This document shows, piece after piece, positions 43,533-52,354 of a stretch of 64,000 bases of DNA (position 1 is its first letter; each line of letters opens with the position of its first letter). The DNA is from a virus. The position numbers and the translations under genes are program-made. The DNA lies in the IMG/VR virus record IMGVR_UViG_3300042564_003823, positions 32,189 to 96,188 of that record. The stretch is one strand, 5' to 3'. Under the pieces are notes generated by a model that was not told where the DNA came from, made no database searches, and was given only the letters and a program-made list of their open reading frames with translations.

Positions 43533-44264
43533 ATGAAAATTAAATATGCAGTAATGGGTAGCGATATGAACCCACTTTATTATGAGTTTTGGCCTATAAT
43601 TTCTAAGGTCTGGAAAGAAGTTTTTAATATCATTCCGGTGTTAGGATTAATATGTGACGAAGATTCAGAACTAATAGAAGATAATTATGGTTTAGTAAAA
43701 AAATTCAAATCAATAGACGGTATAGATTACGGATTCCAATCACAAATTGTTAGATTTTACTTACCAACGATATTGGACGGAATTTGTATAACATCAGATA
43801 TTGATATGATGCCCTTATCAAAAGACTATTTTATAAAAAATATAGAAAATTTTGATGATTCTAATTTTTATGTTATGACATCTGACAATCCAGAATGTTT
43901 ACAAAATAAAGAATATCAAATGTGTTACAATATAGCAAAACCAAAAATGTTCAAACATGTTTTAAACATAAACGATTCATGGGTTGAGTTTGTAAATAAA
44001 CTTAAAAATTTAGGTTTTGGTTGGACAACAGATCAAAGATACTTATACGATATGGTCAACTCATATAGTAATAAAGAAAAAATCGTGTTATTGAATAGGG
44101 GGTTTACGGGGTTAGCAAATAATAGGATAGACCGAGCGATATGGAGATACGACCCAAATTTAGTTATTAAAGGACACTATATAGACTCACATTTAGTTAG
44201 ACCATACAATCAATATAAATCAGAGGTTGACGCACTTGCGAAATTACTTTATTTAAACAATTAA
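43533..44264 (+). CDS. Probable glycosyltransferase (GT-A, D-x-D)
   Basis: 243 residues. A segment ICITSDIDMMPLS is a D-x-D-like metal site in GT-A enzymes acting in glycan assembly; FGWTTDQRYLYDMV then follows in a position typical of the acceptor base. N-terminus KYAVMGSDMNPLYYEFWP is not typical of GT2. It is preceded by a 1-nt gap and followed by another transferase with the same 1-nt gap. Confidence 0.6.
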   Translation: MKIKYAVMGSDMNPLYYEFWPIISKVWKEVFNIIPVLGLICDEDSELIEDNYGLVKKFKSIDGIDYGFQSQIVRFYLPTILDGICITSDIDMMPLSKDYFIKNIENFDDSNFYVMTSDNPECLQNKEYQMCYNIAKPKMFKHVLNINDSWVEFVNKLKNLGFGWTTDQRYLYDMVNSYSNKEKIVLLNRGFTGLANNRIDRAIWRYDPNLVIKGHYIDSHLVRPYNQYKSEVDALAKLLYLNN

Positions 44265-44265
44265 C

Positions 44266-45027
44266 ATGGAATTAATAACTGGAAATAAATTTAAACGAAT
44301 TTGTCATTATTCATATGACGAGTTTGGTTTTGTAATACATTCAGAGCCAACTGTTAATCAAATATTAAAAGTATTTGTTAAAATCGATTATGTTCATAAT
44401 TTTTTTTCAAACCCTCCATTAAGACCATTTATTTTAATAACCCATAATGGTGATTTACCAGTTGACGGTAATTATTTACGTTACATGGATAACCCAAATT
44501 TGATAAAATGGTATGGTCAAAATATAATGACCGTTCATCCAAAATTACAATCAATTCCAATAGGTATTGCAAATGAAAAATGGCCTCATGGTAATGAGTC
44601 TGTTTTTTTTGAAGTTATGCAAAAAGACATAAAAAAAGAACGGCTAATTTATGTTAATTTTGATGTAAACACAAATAGGTTTGAACGTAACGATTGTCTA
44701 TCAGAAATAAATAAAAAAGGTTTAGAAATAGGTGTTAAATTACCATTTAACCAATACTTAGAGGAAGTAGCAAAAAGTTATTTTGTTGTTTCACCAAACG
44801 GTAATGGTGTTGACTGCCATAAAACTTGGGAATCATTATATTTAAAGACTATCCCGATTGTTACTGAATCAATCAACATAAATTTTTATAAAAACTTACC
44901 AATACTTATAATAAAAAGATGGAAAGATTTCAACCCCAATGACCTAACTATTGATAAATATCAAAAAATTTGGGGTGGTTTTAATGTTGAAGCGATTAAC
45001 GTTAAAAAGTTTTTAAATAATGGATAA
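44266..45027 (+). CDS. Probable glycosyltransferase with exostosin-like C-terminal part
   Basis: 253 residues. YFVVSPNGNGVDCHKTWESL, then LKTIPIVTESI, is the pattern of the donor-binding half of exostosin-like and GT10-like enzymes (a short P-x-G segment, C-x-R/K-x-W-E, then a T-I-P-I). The first half has RPFILITHNGDLPVDG. Family uncertain. An 8-nt overlap connects it to the GT8-like gene downstream. Confidence 0.55.
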   Translation: MELITGNKFKRICHYSYDEFGFVIHSEPTVNQILKVFVKIDYVHNFFSNPPLRPFILITHNGDLPVDGNYLRYMDNPNLIKWYGQNIMTVHPKLQSIPIGIANEKWPHGNESVFFEVMQKDIKKERLIYVNFDVNTNRFERNDCLSEINKKGLEIGVKLPFNQYLEEVAKSYFVVSPNGNGVDCHKTWESLYLKTIPIVTESININFYKNLPILIIKRWKDFNPNDLTIDKYQKIWGGFNVEAINVKKFLNNG

Positions 45028-45778
45028 AATTTGTTGCGTATATACGTGTAATTCACCTTATTTTAATGATTTTAAAATATCAGCAAATCAACTATTAACA
45101 AACGGTAAGTTTGGTGGCGATATAGTATTAATAATAGGTGATGATTTAGAAACAGAGACGATTAATAATGATGAATTTATTAAATCAAATAATATTATCC
45201 TTAAAAAATTTAAAAACATAACTTTCCCTATTGAAACTAATATTAAATTAGAATCAATTAAAGTTGATGGTAGAAACATAAACAAAAAATTTCAGTGGCA
45301 CAAATTACATGTTTTTGATGTATTTTTTAAAAATTGGGATTATGTTTTTTATTTAGATTGTGGTATGAAAATTCATGGTGATATTGATAAAATACTAAAA
45401 ACAAAAAAAGAAGGTTGTTTAGTGGCCCAGTCCGATAATTACCCTAATAATGGTTGGGACTTATCGATACAGTTTGATAAAACAGACCCAATCTTTAACA
45501 CATTAAATCAAAAATATAGTTTAAATATTGATTACCCCCAAACAGGGATTATGTTATTTGACACTAAAATAATTTCTGATAATCTAATTAACAATTTGAT
45601 TAATTTAACATGTGAATTTCCAATCACTAAAACCAATGAACAAGCAATAATTGCTTTATATTTTACAAACATAGAAAAAAAATGGGTTTTAATACCCATA
45701 GGTGATGAAGAAACATATTATTATTCTTCATTCAGAATACATAACGATAAAAATTACATAATTTCAAGATATAATTAA
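45020..45778 (+). CDS. Glycosyltransferase, GT8-like
   Basis: 252 residues. KICCVYTCNSPYFNDF at the N-terminus, YVFYLDCGMKIHGDIDKIL (D-x-x/D-C-D-type metal segment), and PQTGIMLFDTKI (G-x-x-x-F/L-N/D as in GT8 enzymes) suggest a retaining GT-A transferase. The D-x-D is replaced by L-D-C-G, as in several phage relatives, so divalent-metal use is uncertain. Upstream overlap 8 nt; downstream gap 1 nt. Confidence 0.65.
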   Translation: MDKICCVYTCNSPYFNDFKISANQLLTNGKFGGDIVLIIGDDLETETINNDEFIKSNNIILKKFKNITFPIETNIKLESIKVDGRNINKKFQWHKLHVFDVFFKNWDYVFYLDCGMKIHGDIDKILKTKKEGCLVAQSDNYPNNGWDLSIQFDKTDPIFNTLNQKYSLNIDYPQTGIMLFDTKIISDNLINNLINLTCEFPITKTNEQAIIALYFTNIEKKWVLIPIGDEETYYYSSFRIHNDKNYIISRYN

Positions 45779-45779
45779 T

Positions 45780-46373
45780 ATGAGATACGATTTTATAGAA
45801 ATAGGAACATCTGATTTTGATACTGAATTACAAAAATCAGACGATAATACTATGGGTATATCAATAGAACCAATAAAATTTTATTTGGATAGATTACCTA
45901 ATAAAAAAAATGTTTTAAAAATTAATGCTGCTGTTTCGAATTACAACGGGTCAATAGATGTTTTTTACGTTTCAGATGAAACAATACAAAAATTTGGTTT
46001 ACCAGATTATGTAAAAGGTCAAAACTCAATTGGTTCACCGCACCCAGAAGTACTTAAATGGAACCATTTAGGTTTAACAATAGATAACATAGCCTCTGAA
46101 AAAGTAACAGTCATTAACTTTGAAACCATTTTTAAAAATCACAACGTTGATAGTGTTGGATTTTTAAAAATAGACACTGAAGGTCATGATTGTGTTATCA
46201 TGGGTGATTACATTGATTACTGTTCAGCTAATAAAATTTTAGTTGCCGATAAAATAATGTTTGAATCGAATATGTTAACAAATAGTGATGTCATTTCTAA
46301 TACAATAAACAGATGTGTTGAATTAGGTTATAAATTAATTTTTAGAGGTGAAAATACAATATTATCAAAATAA
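45780..46373 (+). CDS. FkbM-family methyltransferase (2 of 3)
   Basis: 197 residues. Motif I is DFIEIGTSDFDTEL rather than the usual DxGANxG, and GFLKIDTEGHDCVIM is the FkbM signature later in the fold. SAM binding is likely but the altered motif I suggests diverged substrate. It ends overlapping by one nucleotide the start of the second GT11-like gene, repeating the fucosyltransferase-methyltransferase pairing seen upstream. Confidence 0.8.
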   Translation: MRYDFIEIGTSDFDTELQKSDDNTMGISIEPIKFYLDRLPNKKNVLKINAAVSNYNGSIDVFYVSDETIQKFGLPDYVKGQNSIGSPHPEVLKWNHLGLTIDNIASEKVTVINFETIFKNHNVDSVGFLKIDTEGHDCVIMGDYIDYCSANKILVADKIMFESNMLTNSDVISNTINRCVELGYKLIFRGENTILSK

Positions 46374-47137
46374 TGGTTTCAATTGTTTATAGTGGTAGAT
46401 TAGGTAACAATTTATTTCAATACGTTGCATCATATATTTTTGCTAAAAAATTTGGTTTTAAAATATCATCAAATATTGTCGAAAACAAATTTAATTTACC
46501 ATCGTTATACGGAAATAGTGAATTTTCTAAAACAATAAATGTGGATGATAACAATTTTATGTCTCTATTGAATTCAGATAAATTAGGTATGGCTCACTAT
46601 CACTTCGTAGGTTATTATCAAATTAAAGATTTTATTTTAGAATATCGTAATGAAATAAAACAAATGTTTAATCTTTCATATTTACCTAACACCAAAGATG
46701 AGGTTTTTGTTGCGTACAGAATTGGTGATATCAACGGAATTAGACAAATGTTACCATATGAATATTATGAAGACGCTTTAACCAAAATAAACCCAATTAG
46801 TGGTTATATAACTTCAGACACGCCAGACCATCCTAATGTTTTACGTTTGATTGAAAAATTCAATTTAAAAAATTATAACGGATCACCTTTAGAAACTATT
46901 GATTTTGCTAAAAATTTTAACAATTTAGTGTTAAGTGAAGGTAGTTTTAGTTGGTGGATAGGATTTTTAAGTAATGCGAAAAACATTTATTTTAATGATA
47001 GGGAAAGGTTTTGGCATGGGGACATGTTTGTAATACCTGAATGGAAACCCCTTAAATACGATTGGGATCCATCATGTGTAGGAGTAAATAATATTTTAAA
47101 ATGTAAAAAAATAAAAAAACATGAAAATAGCCTTTGA
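46373..47137 (+). CDS. GT11-like fucosyltransferase with degenerate catalytic motif
   Basis: 254 residues. The N-terminus YSGRLGNNLFQYVASYIF is the GT11 GGLGNQMFQ equivalent and SEGSFSWWIGFLS matches the C-terminal SFSWW. But H-x-R-R-x-D appears as A-Y-R-I-G-D (in VFVAYRIGDI), losing the His and one Arg. It may have another sugar specificity or be inactive. It overlaps the third methyltransferase by 17 nt. Confidence 0.72.
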   Translation: MVSIVYSGRLGNNLFQYVASYIFAKKFGFKISSNIVENKFNLPSLYGNSEFSKTINVDDNNFMSLLNSDKLGMAHYHFVGYYQIKDFILEYRNEIKQMFNLSYLPNTKDEVFVAYRIGDINGIRQMLPYEYYEDALTKINPISGYITSDTPDHPNVLRLIEKFNLKNYNGSPLETIDFAKNFNNLVLSEGSFSWWIGFLSNAKNIYFNDRERFWHGDMFVIPEWKPLKYDWDPSCVGVNNILKCKKIKKHENSL

Positions 47138-47747
47138 TATTGGTGCAAACATCGGACAAACGATTGACGCATTATTTAATGATTATGATAAAATAATTGC
47201 CTTTGAAGCAAACCCAAATTTGGCTTTAAATTTAAAATCGCGATATACACAAGATAAAATTATAATTGAATCTTTAGGTGTATCTGATAAAAATGAGGTT
47301 AAAACATTTAATATTTCAAATTCACATGTTGTTTCAACCTTTTCAAATGATTGGATTACAAACTCTAGATTTACTGGTGTTTATAATTGGGATACGACAA
47401 TTCAAGTAAATACAATCACATTAGATGATATAATAAAAAAATATGGTATTCCATACTTTATTAAAGTAGATGTTGAAGGATATGAATACGAAGTCTTTCA
47501 AGGATTAACGTCATTACTTGAAGAAACTTATTTTGCTTTTGAATGGGCTGAGGAACAATATGAAAAAATAAATCAAACTATAGACTATTTAAAAAGTTTA
47601 GGTTATAGTAATTTTGATTATACTTACCAAGATAACCTATTGGTTTTAGAAACCATTAATTGGAAAAAATGGGAAGATTTAACTTTACATTCTGACATAA
47701 ACCCAAGTAGAAAAGAAAAATGGGGTATGATATATTTTAAAAAATAA
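47121..47747 (+). CDS. FkbM-family methyltransferase (3 of 3)
   Basis: 208 residues. MKIAFDIGANIGQTIDALF is the canonical SAM motif I at the extreme N-terminus, and PYFIKVDVEGYEYEVFQGL is the FkbM signature. C-terminus ends KWGMIYFKK. It is the most canonical of the three methyltransferases here and directly precedes the GDP-mannose dehydratase by 1 nt. Confidence 0.85.
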   Translation: MKIAFDIGANIGQTIDALFNDYDKIIAFEANPNLALNLKSRYTQDKIIIESLGVSDKNEVKTFNISNSHVVSTFSNDWITNSRFTGVYNWDTTIQVNTITLDDIIKKYGIPYFIKVDVEGYEYEVFQGLTSLLEETYFAFEWAEEQYEKINQTIDYLKSLGYSNFDYTYQDNLLVLETINWKKWEDLTLHSDINPSRKEKWGMIYFKK

Positions 47748-47748
47748 A

Positions 47749-48726
47749 ATGAAAAAAACACTAATAACAGGAATTAACGGACAAGATGGTTCATATCTTG
47801 CGGAATTTTTATTAGATAAAAATTATGAAGTTTGGGGTACCGTAAAAAGAAATTCGGTATCAGAAACGCAATCATCAAGAATTGAGTCATTAAGAAATGA
47901 TGGTAATATTAATTTAGAGTACGCCGATTTAACAGATATGGCGTCTTTAGTAAGAGTATTACAAAAAGTTCAACCAGATGAAATTTACAATTTAGCTGCA
48001 CAATCACATGTAAGGGTTTCATTTGATCAACCCATTTATACCGCAAACGCAACTGGATTAGGTACTTTAAATTTATTAGAAGCGGTTAGAATGGTTTCAC
48101 CACATTCTAAAATTTATCAAGCGTCTTCTTCAGAAATGTTTGGTAATTCAATTGACAAGGATGGATACCAAAGAGAAACAACACCGATGAATCCGGTATC
48201 ACCTTATGGTTGTGCTAAAGTTTTTTCATATAATATTTGTAGAAATTACAGAAACTCATACGGAATGAAAATATGGAATGGTATTCTTTTCAACCACGAA
48301 TCACCAAGAAGAGGAACTAACTTTGTTACTAATAAAGTTGTAAAGGCAGCAGTAAGAATTAGTTTAGGGATACAAGACAAATTACATATTGGTAATTTGT
48401 CCGCAACTAGAGATTGGGGTCATGCTAAAGATTATGTCGAAGCAATGTGGTTAATGTTACAAACAGATAAACCAGATGATTATGTATGTGCAACAGGAGT
48501 ATCTCATTCAGTTAAAGATTTGTGTGAATATACCTTTAGTTCATTAGGTTTAAATTATTTAGATTATATTGTTGTCGATGAAAAACATTTCAGACCTGAA
48601 GAATTAGAAAATTTAAAAGGAGATTCTTCAAAAATAAGAAAAGAAATATTATGGCAACCTACATATACTTTTGAAACAATGATAGATGAAATGATAGAGT
48701 ATTGGTTAAATTATTATGGAAAATAA
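47749..48726 (+). CDS. gmd: GDP-mannose 4,6-dehydratase
   Basis: 325 residues. Short-chain dehydrogenase fold with TGINGQDG (residues 7-14) for NADP binding and catalytic S127/S128, E129, Y153, K157 (SSSEMFG and SPYGCAK). It converts GDP-mannose to GDP-4-keto-6-deoxymannose, the first step to GDP-fucose. Length is close to bacterial homologues but a little shorter (typical about 340-370). Overlaps the synthase gene by 11 nt, so the two pathway enzymes are made together. Confidence 0.96.
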   Translation: MKKTLITGINGQDGSYLAEFLLDKNYEVWGTVKRNSVSETQSSRIESLRNDGNINLEYADLTDMASLVRVLQKVQPDEIYNLAAQSHVRVSFDQPIYTANATGLGTLNLLEAVRMVSPHSKIYQASSSEMFGNSIDKDGYQRETTPMNPVSPYGCAKVFSYNICRNYRNSYGMKIWNGILFNHESPRRGTNFVTNKVVKAAVRISLGIQDKLHIGNLSATRDWGHAKDYVEAMWLMLQTDKPDDYVCATGVSHSVKDLCEYTFSSLGLNYLDYIVVDEKHFRPEELENLKGDSSKIRKEILWQPTYTFETMIDEMIEYWLNYYGK

Positions 48727-49630
48727 AATATTAGTTACCGGTGGTTATGGTTTAGTTGGGACTGAATTTGCACAAAAAAAATATGTAAAGCCAACATCAA
48801 TAGACGTTGATTTTAGAAACACAAGTGAAGTTAATGAATTTTTTAGTTTAAACCATTTTGATGGAATTATTCATTGTGCTGCTAAAGTTGGTGGAGTTGG
48901 TAGTAATATGAATTTCAAGGGAGAGTTTTTTTACGATAACATAATGATGAACACAAATGTCATTGAATCTGCCAGACGTTTTGGTGTTAAAAAATTAGTT
49001 GCGTTTTTATCTACTTGTGTTTTTCCTGATAAAGTAGAATACCCCTTAACTGAATCAAAAATACATTTAGGTCCTCCACATTTTTCAAATGATGCATATG
49101 CGTATGCTAAAAGAATGGCTGACGTACAAATAAGATCTTATAGAGAACAATATGGACTTAATTATACGTCGGTAATACCTACAAACATTTATGGTCCTAA
49201 CGACAATTACAACATAGAAAATGGTCATGTAATACCATCATTAATTCACAAGTGTTATTTGGCAAGAGAAAATAAAACAGATTTTAAAATATGGGGAACA
49301 GGAAAACCATTAAGGGAGTTTATTTTTAGTAAAGATGTTGCAAAATTAACAGAATGGGTTTTAGAAAACTACGAAGAAAGTGAACCAATAATACTTTCAA
49401 CATCTGACGAGATCTCAATAAAAGAAATTGTTGATGTAATAACTGAATTAATGAATTATAAGGGTAATGTAGTTTGGGATAAGGATAAACCTGACGGCCA
49501 ACATAGAAAGCCAAGTGATAACACTAAAATAAAAAAATATTTACCTGATTTTAAATTTACACCTCTTTATGAAGGACTAAAAGAAACTATTGAATATTTT
49601 GAAAACAATTATAATATTATAAGAAAATAA
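48716..49630 (+). CDS. fcl: GDP-L-fucose synthase
   Basis: 304 residues. TGGYGLVG (residues 8-15) binds NADP(H); catalytic S99 and C101 (LSTCVFP), Y128 and K132 (DAYAYAK) and the GPNDNYNIENGHVIPSLIH segment are as in E. coli Fcl (WcaG). It performs the 3,5-epimerisation and 4-reduction that yields GDP-L-fucose from the dehydratase product. Followed after 1 nt by phoH. Confidence 0.96.
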   Translation: MENKILVTGGYGLVGTEFAQKKYVKPTSIDVDFRNTSEVNEFFSLNHFDGIIHCAAKVGGVGSNMNFKGEFFYDNIMMNTNVIESARRFGVKKLVAFLSTCVFPDKVEYPLTESKIHLGPPHFSNDAYAYAKRMADVQIRSYREQYGLNYTSVIPTNIYGPNDNYNIENGHVIPSLIHKCYLARENKTDFKIWGTGKPLREFIFSKDVAKLTEWVLENYEESEPIILSTSDEISIKEIVDVITELMNYKGNVVWDKDKPDGQHRKPSDNTKIKKYLPDFKFTPLYEGLKETIEYFENNYNIIRK

Positions 49631-49631
49631 T

Positions 49632-50366
49632 ATGACAAGAAAAAAACCACAACCCCAAACTGAAGATCACGAATCAAAACCCTTCTCAAAAAAAGACTTT
49701 ATAAATTCAATAGTAAAGAAAAAACAAAAAAATAAGTTTTTAACTGAAAGTCAAGAACATTATTATAACCTCCTAAGAAACAACCAAATCACAATTTGTT
49801 CGGGACCTGCGGGTGTTGGTAAATCGTACATAGCGATGAAAGCGGCGGTTGATTTATTAATGGACCCATCAAACGCATATGAAAAATTAGTTATTGTAAG
49901 ACCGGCAGTAGAAGCAGAAGAAAAACTAGGATCACTCCCCGGTAACTTAGAAGAAAAATTAGATCCCTACATTTTCCCATCTTATTACTTATTAAATAAA
50001 ATTATTGGAAAAGAGGCTCGTGAAAAATTAAAAGATGCTGAAATTATTGAAGTATTCGCTTTAGCATACATGAGAGGTATGAATATAGATAATACAATTT
50101 TAATATTTGAAGAAGCTCAAAACTCAAGTCCAAATCAAATGAAATTACTATTGACAAGAATAGGTTTCAATAGTAAATTCTTTATATCAGGGGATATTGA
50201 ACAAACTGACCGCTATAGAGACAAAAAACAATCAGGTCTTTATGACGCAATTAAAAAGTTTAATGATGTTCACGATATTGGTGTTTTTGAATTTGGTGAT
50301 GGGGATGTTGTTAGAAACCCACTTATAAGTAAGTTATTAAAAAAATATGAAGAGAATAGGGATTGA
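49632..50366 (+). CDS. phoH: PhoH-like ATPase
   Basis: 244 residues. Walker A GPAGVGKS (58-65), Walker B ILIFEEAQN, and the PhoH-specific SGDIEQTDR segment; VIVRPAVEAEEKLGSLPG is the conserved PhoH stretch. PhoH is common in marine phages; its role is debated, with NTPase and possible RNA-unwinding activity. About 50 residues precede the core and are Lys/Gln-rich. The end overlaps the HAD-like gene by 20 nt. Confidence 0.95.
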   Translation: MTRKKPQPQTEDHESKPFSKKDFINSIVKKKQKNKFLTESQEHYYNLLRNNQITICSGPAGVGKSYIAMKAAVDLLMDPSNAYEKLVIVRPAVEAEEKLGSLPGNLEEKLDPYIFPSYYLLNKIIGKEAREKLKDAEIIEVFALAYMRGMNIDNTILIFEEAQNSSPNQMKLLLTRIGFNSKFFISGDIEQTDRYRDKKQSGLYDAIKKFNDVHDIGVFEFGDGDVVRNPLISKLLKKYEENRD

Positions 50367-50991
50367 GATTAATGGTGTTTTAAGGGACACTATAGGTAAA
50401 TTTACACAGTTATATGAAAAACATATGATTGAAGAAAAAGAAGAGGAATCAAAAACCTATGAAATTGATTTGTCGGGTAACACTGAAGAGTTAGTTCCAA
50501 AAGAAGAATTTGAATATAAAATTTTAAGTGATGTCACATCATTAAATTTAATGGATCATTTTAGATTTAATGACGAAGATGATTTATATTCATTTATGTA
50601 CGAAGATTTTGCAATGCAAATATTTGGTCATGCTGGTTCTACTGAAACATTTACATTTAATGACTTGAATGAAATTTATTTAAAATTTAGAGATAAAAAT
50701 GAATTGTTAATTGTTTCCGACGAAATGGGAAAATCAAAACCAGCCTCCCTATTTTTCCTCTCTAAGTTCGGATGCCAATTAGAAAAAATAAAATTTTACT
50801 CAAATGTTACAATAAATTCAATGTGGGATGAAATTGACATTTTACTTACATCCAATCCTAACTTAATATTAAATAAACCAAAAGATAAAATCGTAGTTAA
50901 ATATAACACGAACTATAATAAAAATGTCAATTGTGAATATGAAATAGTTTCATTGAAAGAATTTGACGAAGTTTTAAAAAAAATAATATAA
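50347..50991 (+). CDS. HAD-like protein with changed catalytic aspartates
   Basis: 214 residues. The N-terminus IGIEINGVLRDT lines up with HAD motif I (I-G-I-D-I-D-G-V-L-R-D) with both Asp replaced: E7 and N9. A motif II-like LLIVSDEMG and a SNPNLILNKPKDKIVVK end typical of phage HAD nucleotidase relatives follow. Without the nucleophilic Asp it should not catalyse phosphotransfer in the usual way, so it may be a binding or regulatory protein. Overlaps phoH by 20 nt and the next gene by 1 nt. Confidence 0.65.
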   Translation: MKRIGIEINGVLRDTIGKFTQLYEKHMIEEKEEESKTYEIDLSGNTEELVPKEEFEYKILSDVTSLNLMDHFRFNDEDDLYSFMYEDFAMQIFGHAGSTETFTFNDLNEIYLKFRDKNELLIVSDEMGKSKPASLFFLSKFGCQLEKIKFYSNVTINSMWDEIDILLTSNPNLILNKPKDKIVVKYNTNYNKNVNCEYEIVSLKEFDEVLKKII

Positions 50992-51281
50992 TGTTAGAAT
51001 TTTTAGGAGAAAATTATTATTTGGACATAAATGAATTAGAGAAACAGGTTAGTTACGAAAATTCAATGTTGCCATTAACAACATCGGCAGTAACAGAAAA
51101 CCCCGAACAACAAATAAGTGTGACTAGATATGAAACATTTAAAAGTTTACTTGAGGTTATACTTACTGAACGTGAAGAATTAGATGAGGATTTGGGTATA
51201 CATGGTGCAAAAAATTTGACTATACCATTTAAAATATCATTCAATACACTATTAATAAACAAAATACTAAAAAAACTTTAA
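50991..51281 (+). CDS. Small conserved protein in the PhoH region
   Basis: 96 residues, acidic. MLEFLGENYYLDINELEKQV at the start, then TFKSLLEVILTEREELDEDL and LTIPFKISFNTLLINKILKK. The pattern is of a small alpha-helical conserved protein found beside HAD-like genes in related phages, with no known role. No Cys, no membrane segment. Start overlaps the previous stop by a single base. Confidence 0.6.
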   Translation: MLEFLGENYYLDINELEKQVSYENSMLPLTTSAVTENPEQQISVTRYETFKSLLEVILTEREELDEDLGIHGAKNLTIPFKISFNTLLINKILKKL

Positions 51282-51282
51282 A

Positions 51283-52350
51283 ATGGAATTAGAAAAAATT
51301 GAAAAGATTGAAAAGTCTGTTGAAAATCTAAAAAATAAAAATGTAAGAATTTATTTTTTAGTACAAGACACTAAAGGCAACCCTAAAGCATCTGTAAAAT
51401 ACATTTACGATACCGCCTTAATTTTAAAAAACAACGGGTATAACAGCATTATTATTCATGAGTCTAACGATTATAAGGGTGTTAGTGAATGGTTAGATGA
51501 TAGATACAAAGAAATACCACATCAGTCAATTGAAGGTCAGAATCTAGCGATTTCTCCTGAAGATTTTATTGTTATTCCTGAAATTTATGGACATGTAATG
51601 GATCAATTAAAAAATTTCCCTTGTGGTAAAATCGTCCTTTGTCAGTCATACGACTATATGTTAGAAACATTATCACCTGGTATTTCATGGTCACAATATG
51701 GGTTTTTAAAAGTCATAACAACTTCTGAAAAACAAAAAAAATATTTATCTGAAATTATGAGAGGGTGTAGTTTTGATATCATAACTCCAAAAATATCCTC
51801 AGTTTTCACAAAAAAAGAAAAACCATCAAAACCATTAATTTCAATTCACACTAGAGAACCAAGAGACACGGCAAAGATTATTAAAACGTTTTATCTTAAA
51901 TACCCACAATATAGATGGATTACTTTTAGAGATATGAGAGGTATTAAATTAGAAGATTTTTCAAAATTTTTACAAGAATCGTTTGTTTCTGTTTGGGTAG
52001 ATTTAGAATCGGGATTTGGTACATTTCCTTTGGAATCAATGGCTTGTGGAACACCTGTTATTGGTAAAGTACCTTCATTAAAACCTGAATGGATGGACGA
52101 AAATAATGGAGTATGGACTTACGAATTTAATGAGATTGTCGATATAATTGCAAACTTTACTCAAAATTGGTTGGAAGATAACATTTCTGAATCATTATAT
52201 GATAACATGAAAACAACATCTGACATATATTCAACCGATAGTACGTATGAAAATGACGTTTTATCAACATTTGATGGATATATTGAAAAAAGAAAAATGT
52301 CTTTAGAAGAACAATTAGAAAAAATAAAAGAAACAACAACACAAAATTAA
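51283..52350 (+). CDS. Glycosyltransferase, GT4-like (GT-B fold)
   Basis: 355 residues. IYFLVQDTKGNPKASVKYIY at the start, KIVLCQSYDYMLETL, KPLISIHTREPRD and GFGTFPLESMACGTPVIG, the last one the E-x(7)-E-like donor-binding segment of GT4 enzymes (E at SGFGTFPLES). It follows the three-gene phoH insertion with a 1-nt gap, returning to glycan genes. Substrate unknown. Confidence 0.82.
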   Translation: MELEKIEKIEKSVENLKNKNVRIYFLVQDTKGNPKASVKYIYDTALILKNNGYNSIIIHESNDYKGVSEWLDDRYKEIPHQSIEGQNLAISPEDFIVIPEIYGHVMDQLKNFPCGKIVLCQSYDYMLETLSPGISWSQYGFLKVITTSEKQKKYLSEIMRGCSFDIITPKISSVFTKKEKPSKPLISIHTREPRDTAKIIKTFYLKYPQYRWITFRDMRGIKLEDFSKFLQESFVSVWVDLESGFGTFPLESMACGTPVIGKVPSLKPEWMDENNGVWTYEFNEIVDIIANFTQNWLEDNISESLYDNMKTTSDIYSTDSTYENDVLSTFDGYIEKRKMSLEEQLEKIKETTTQN

Positions 52351-52354
52351 AATT

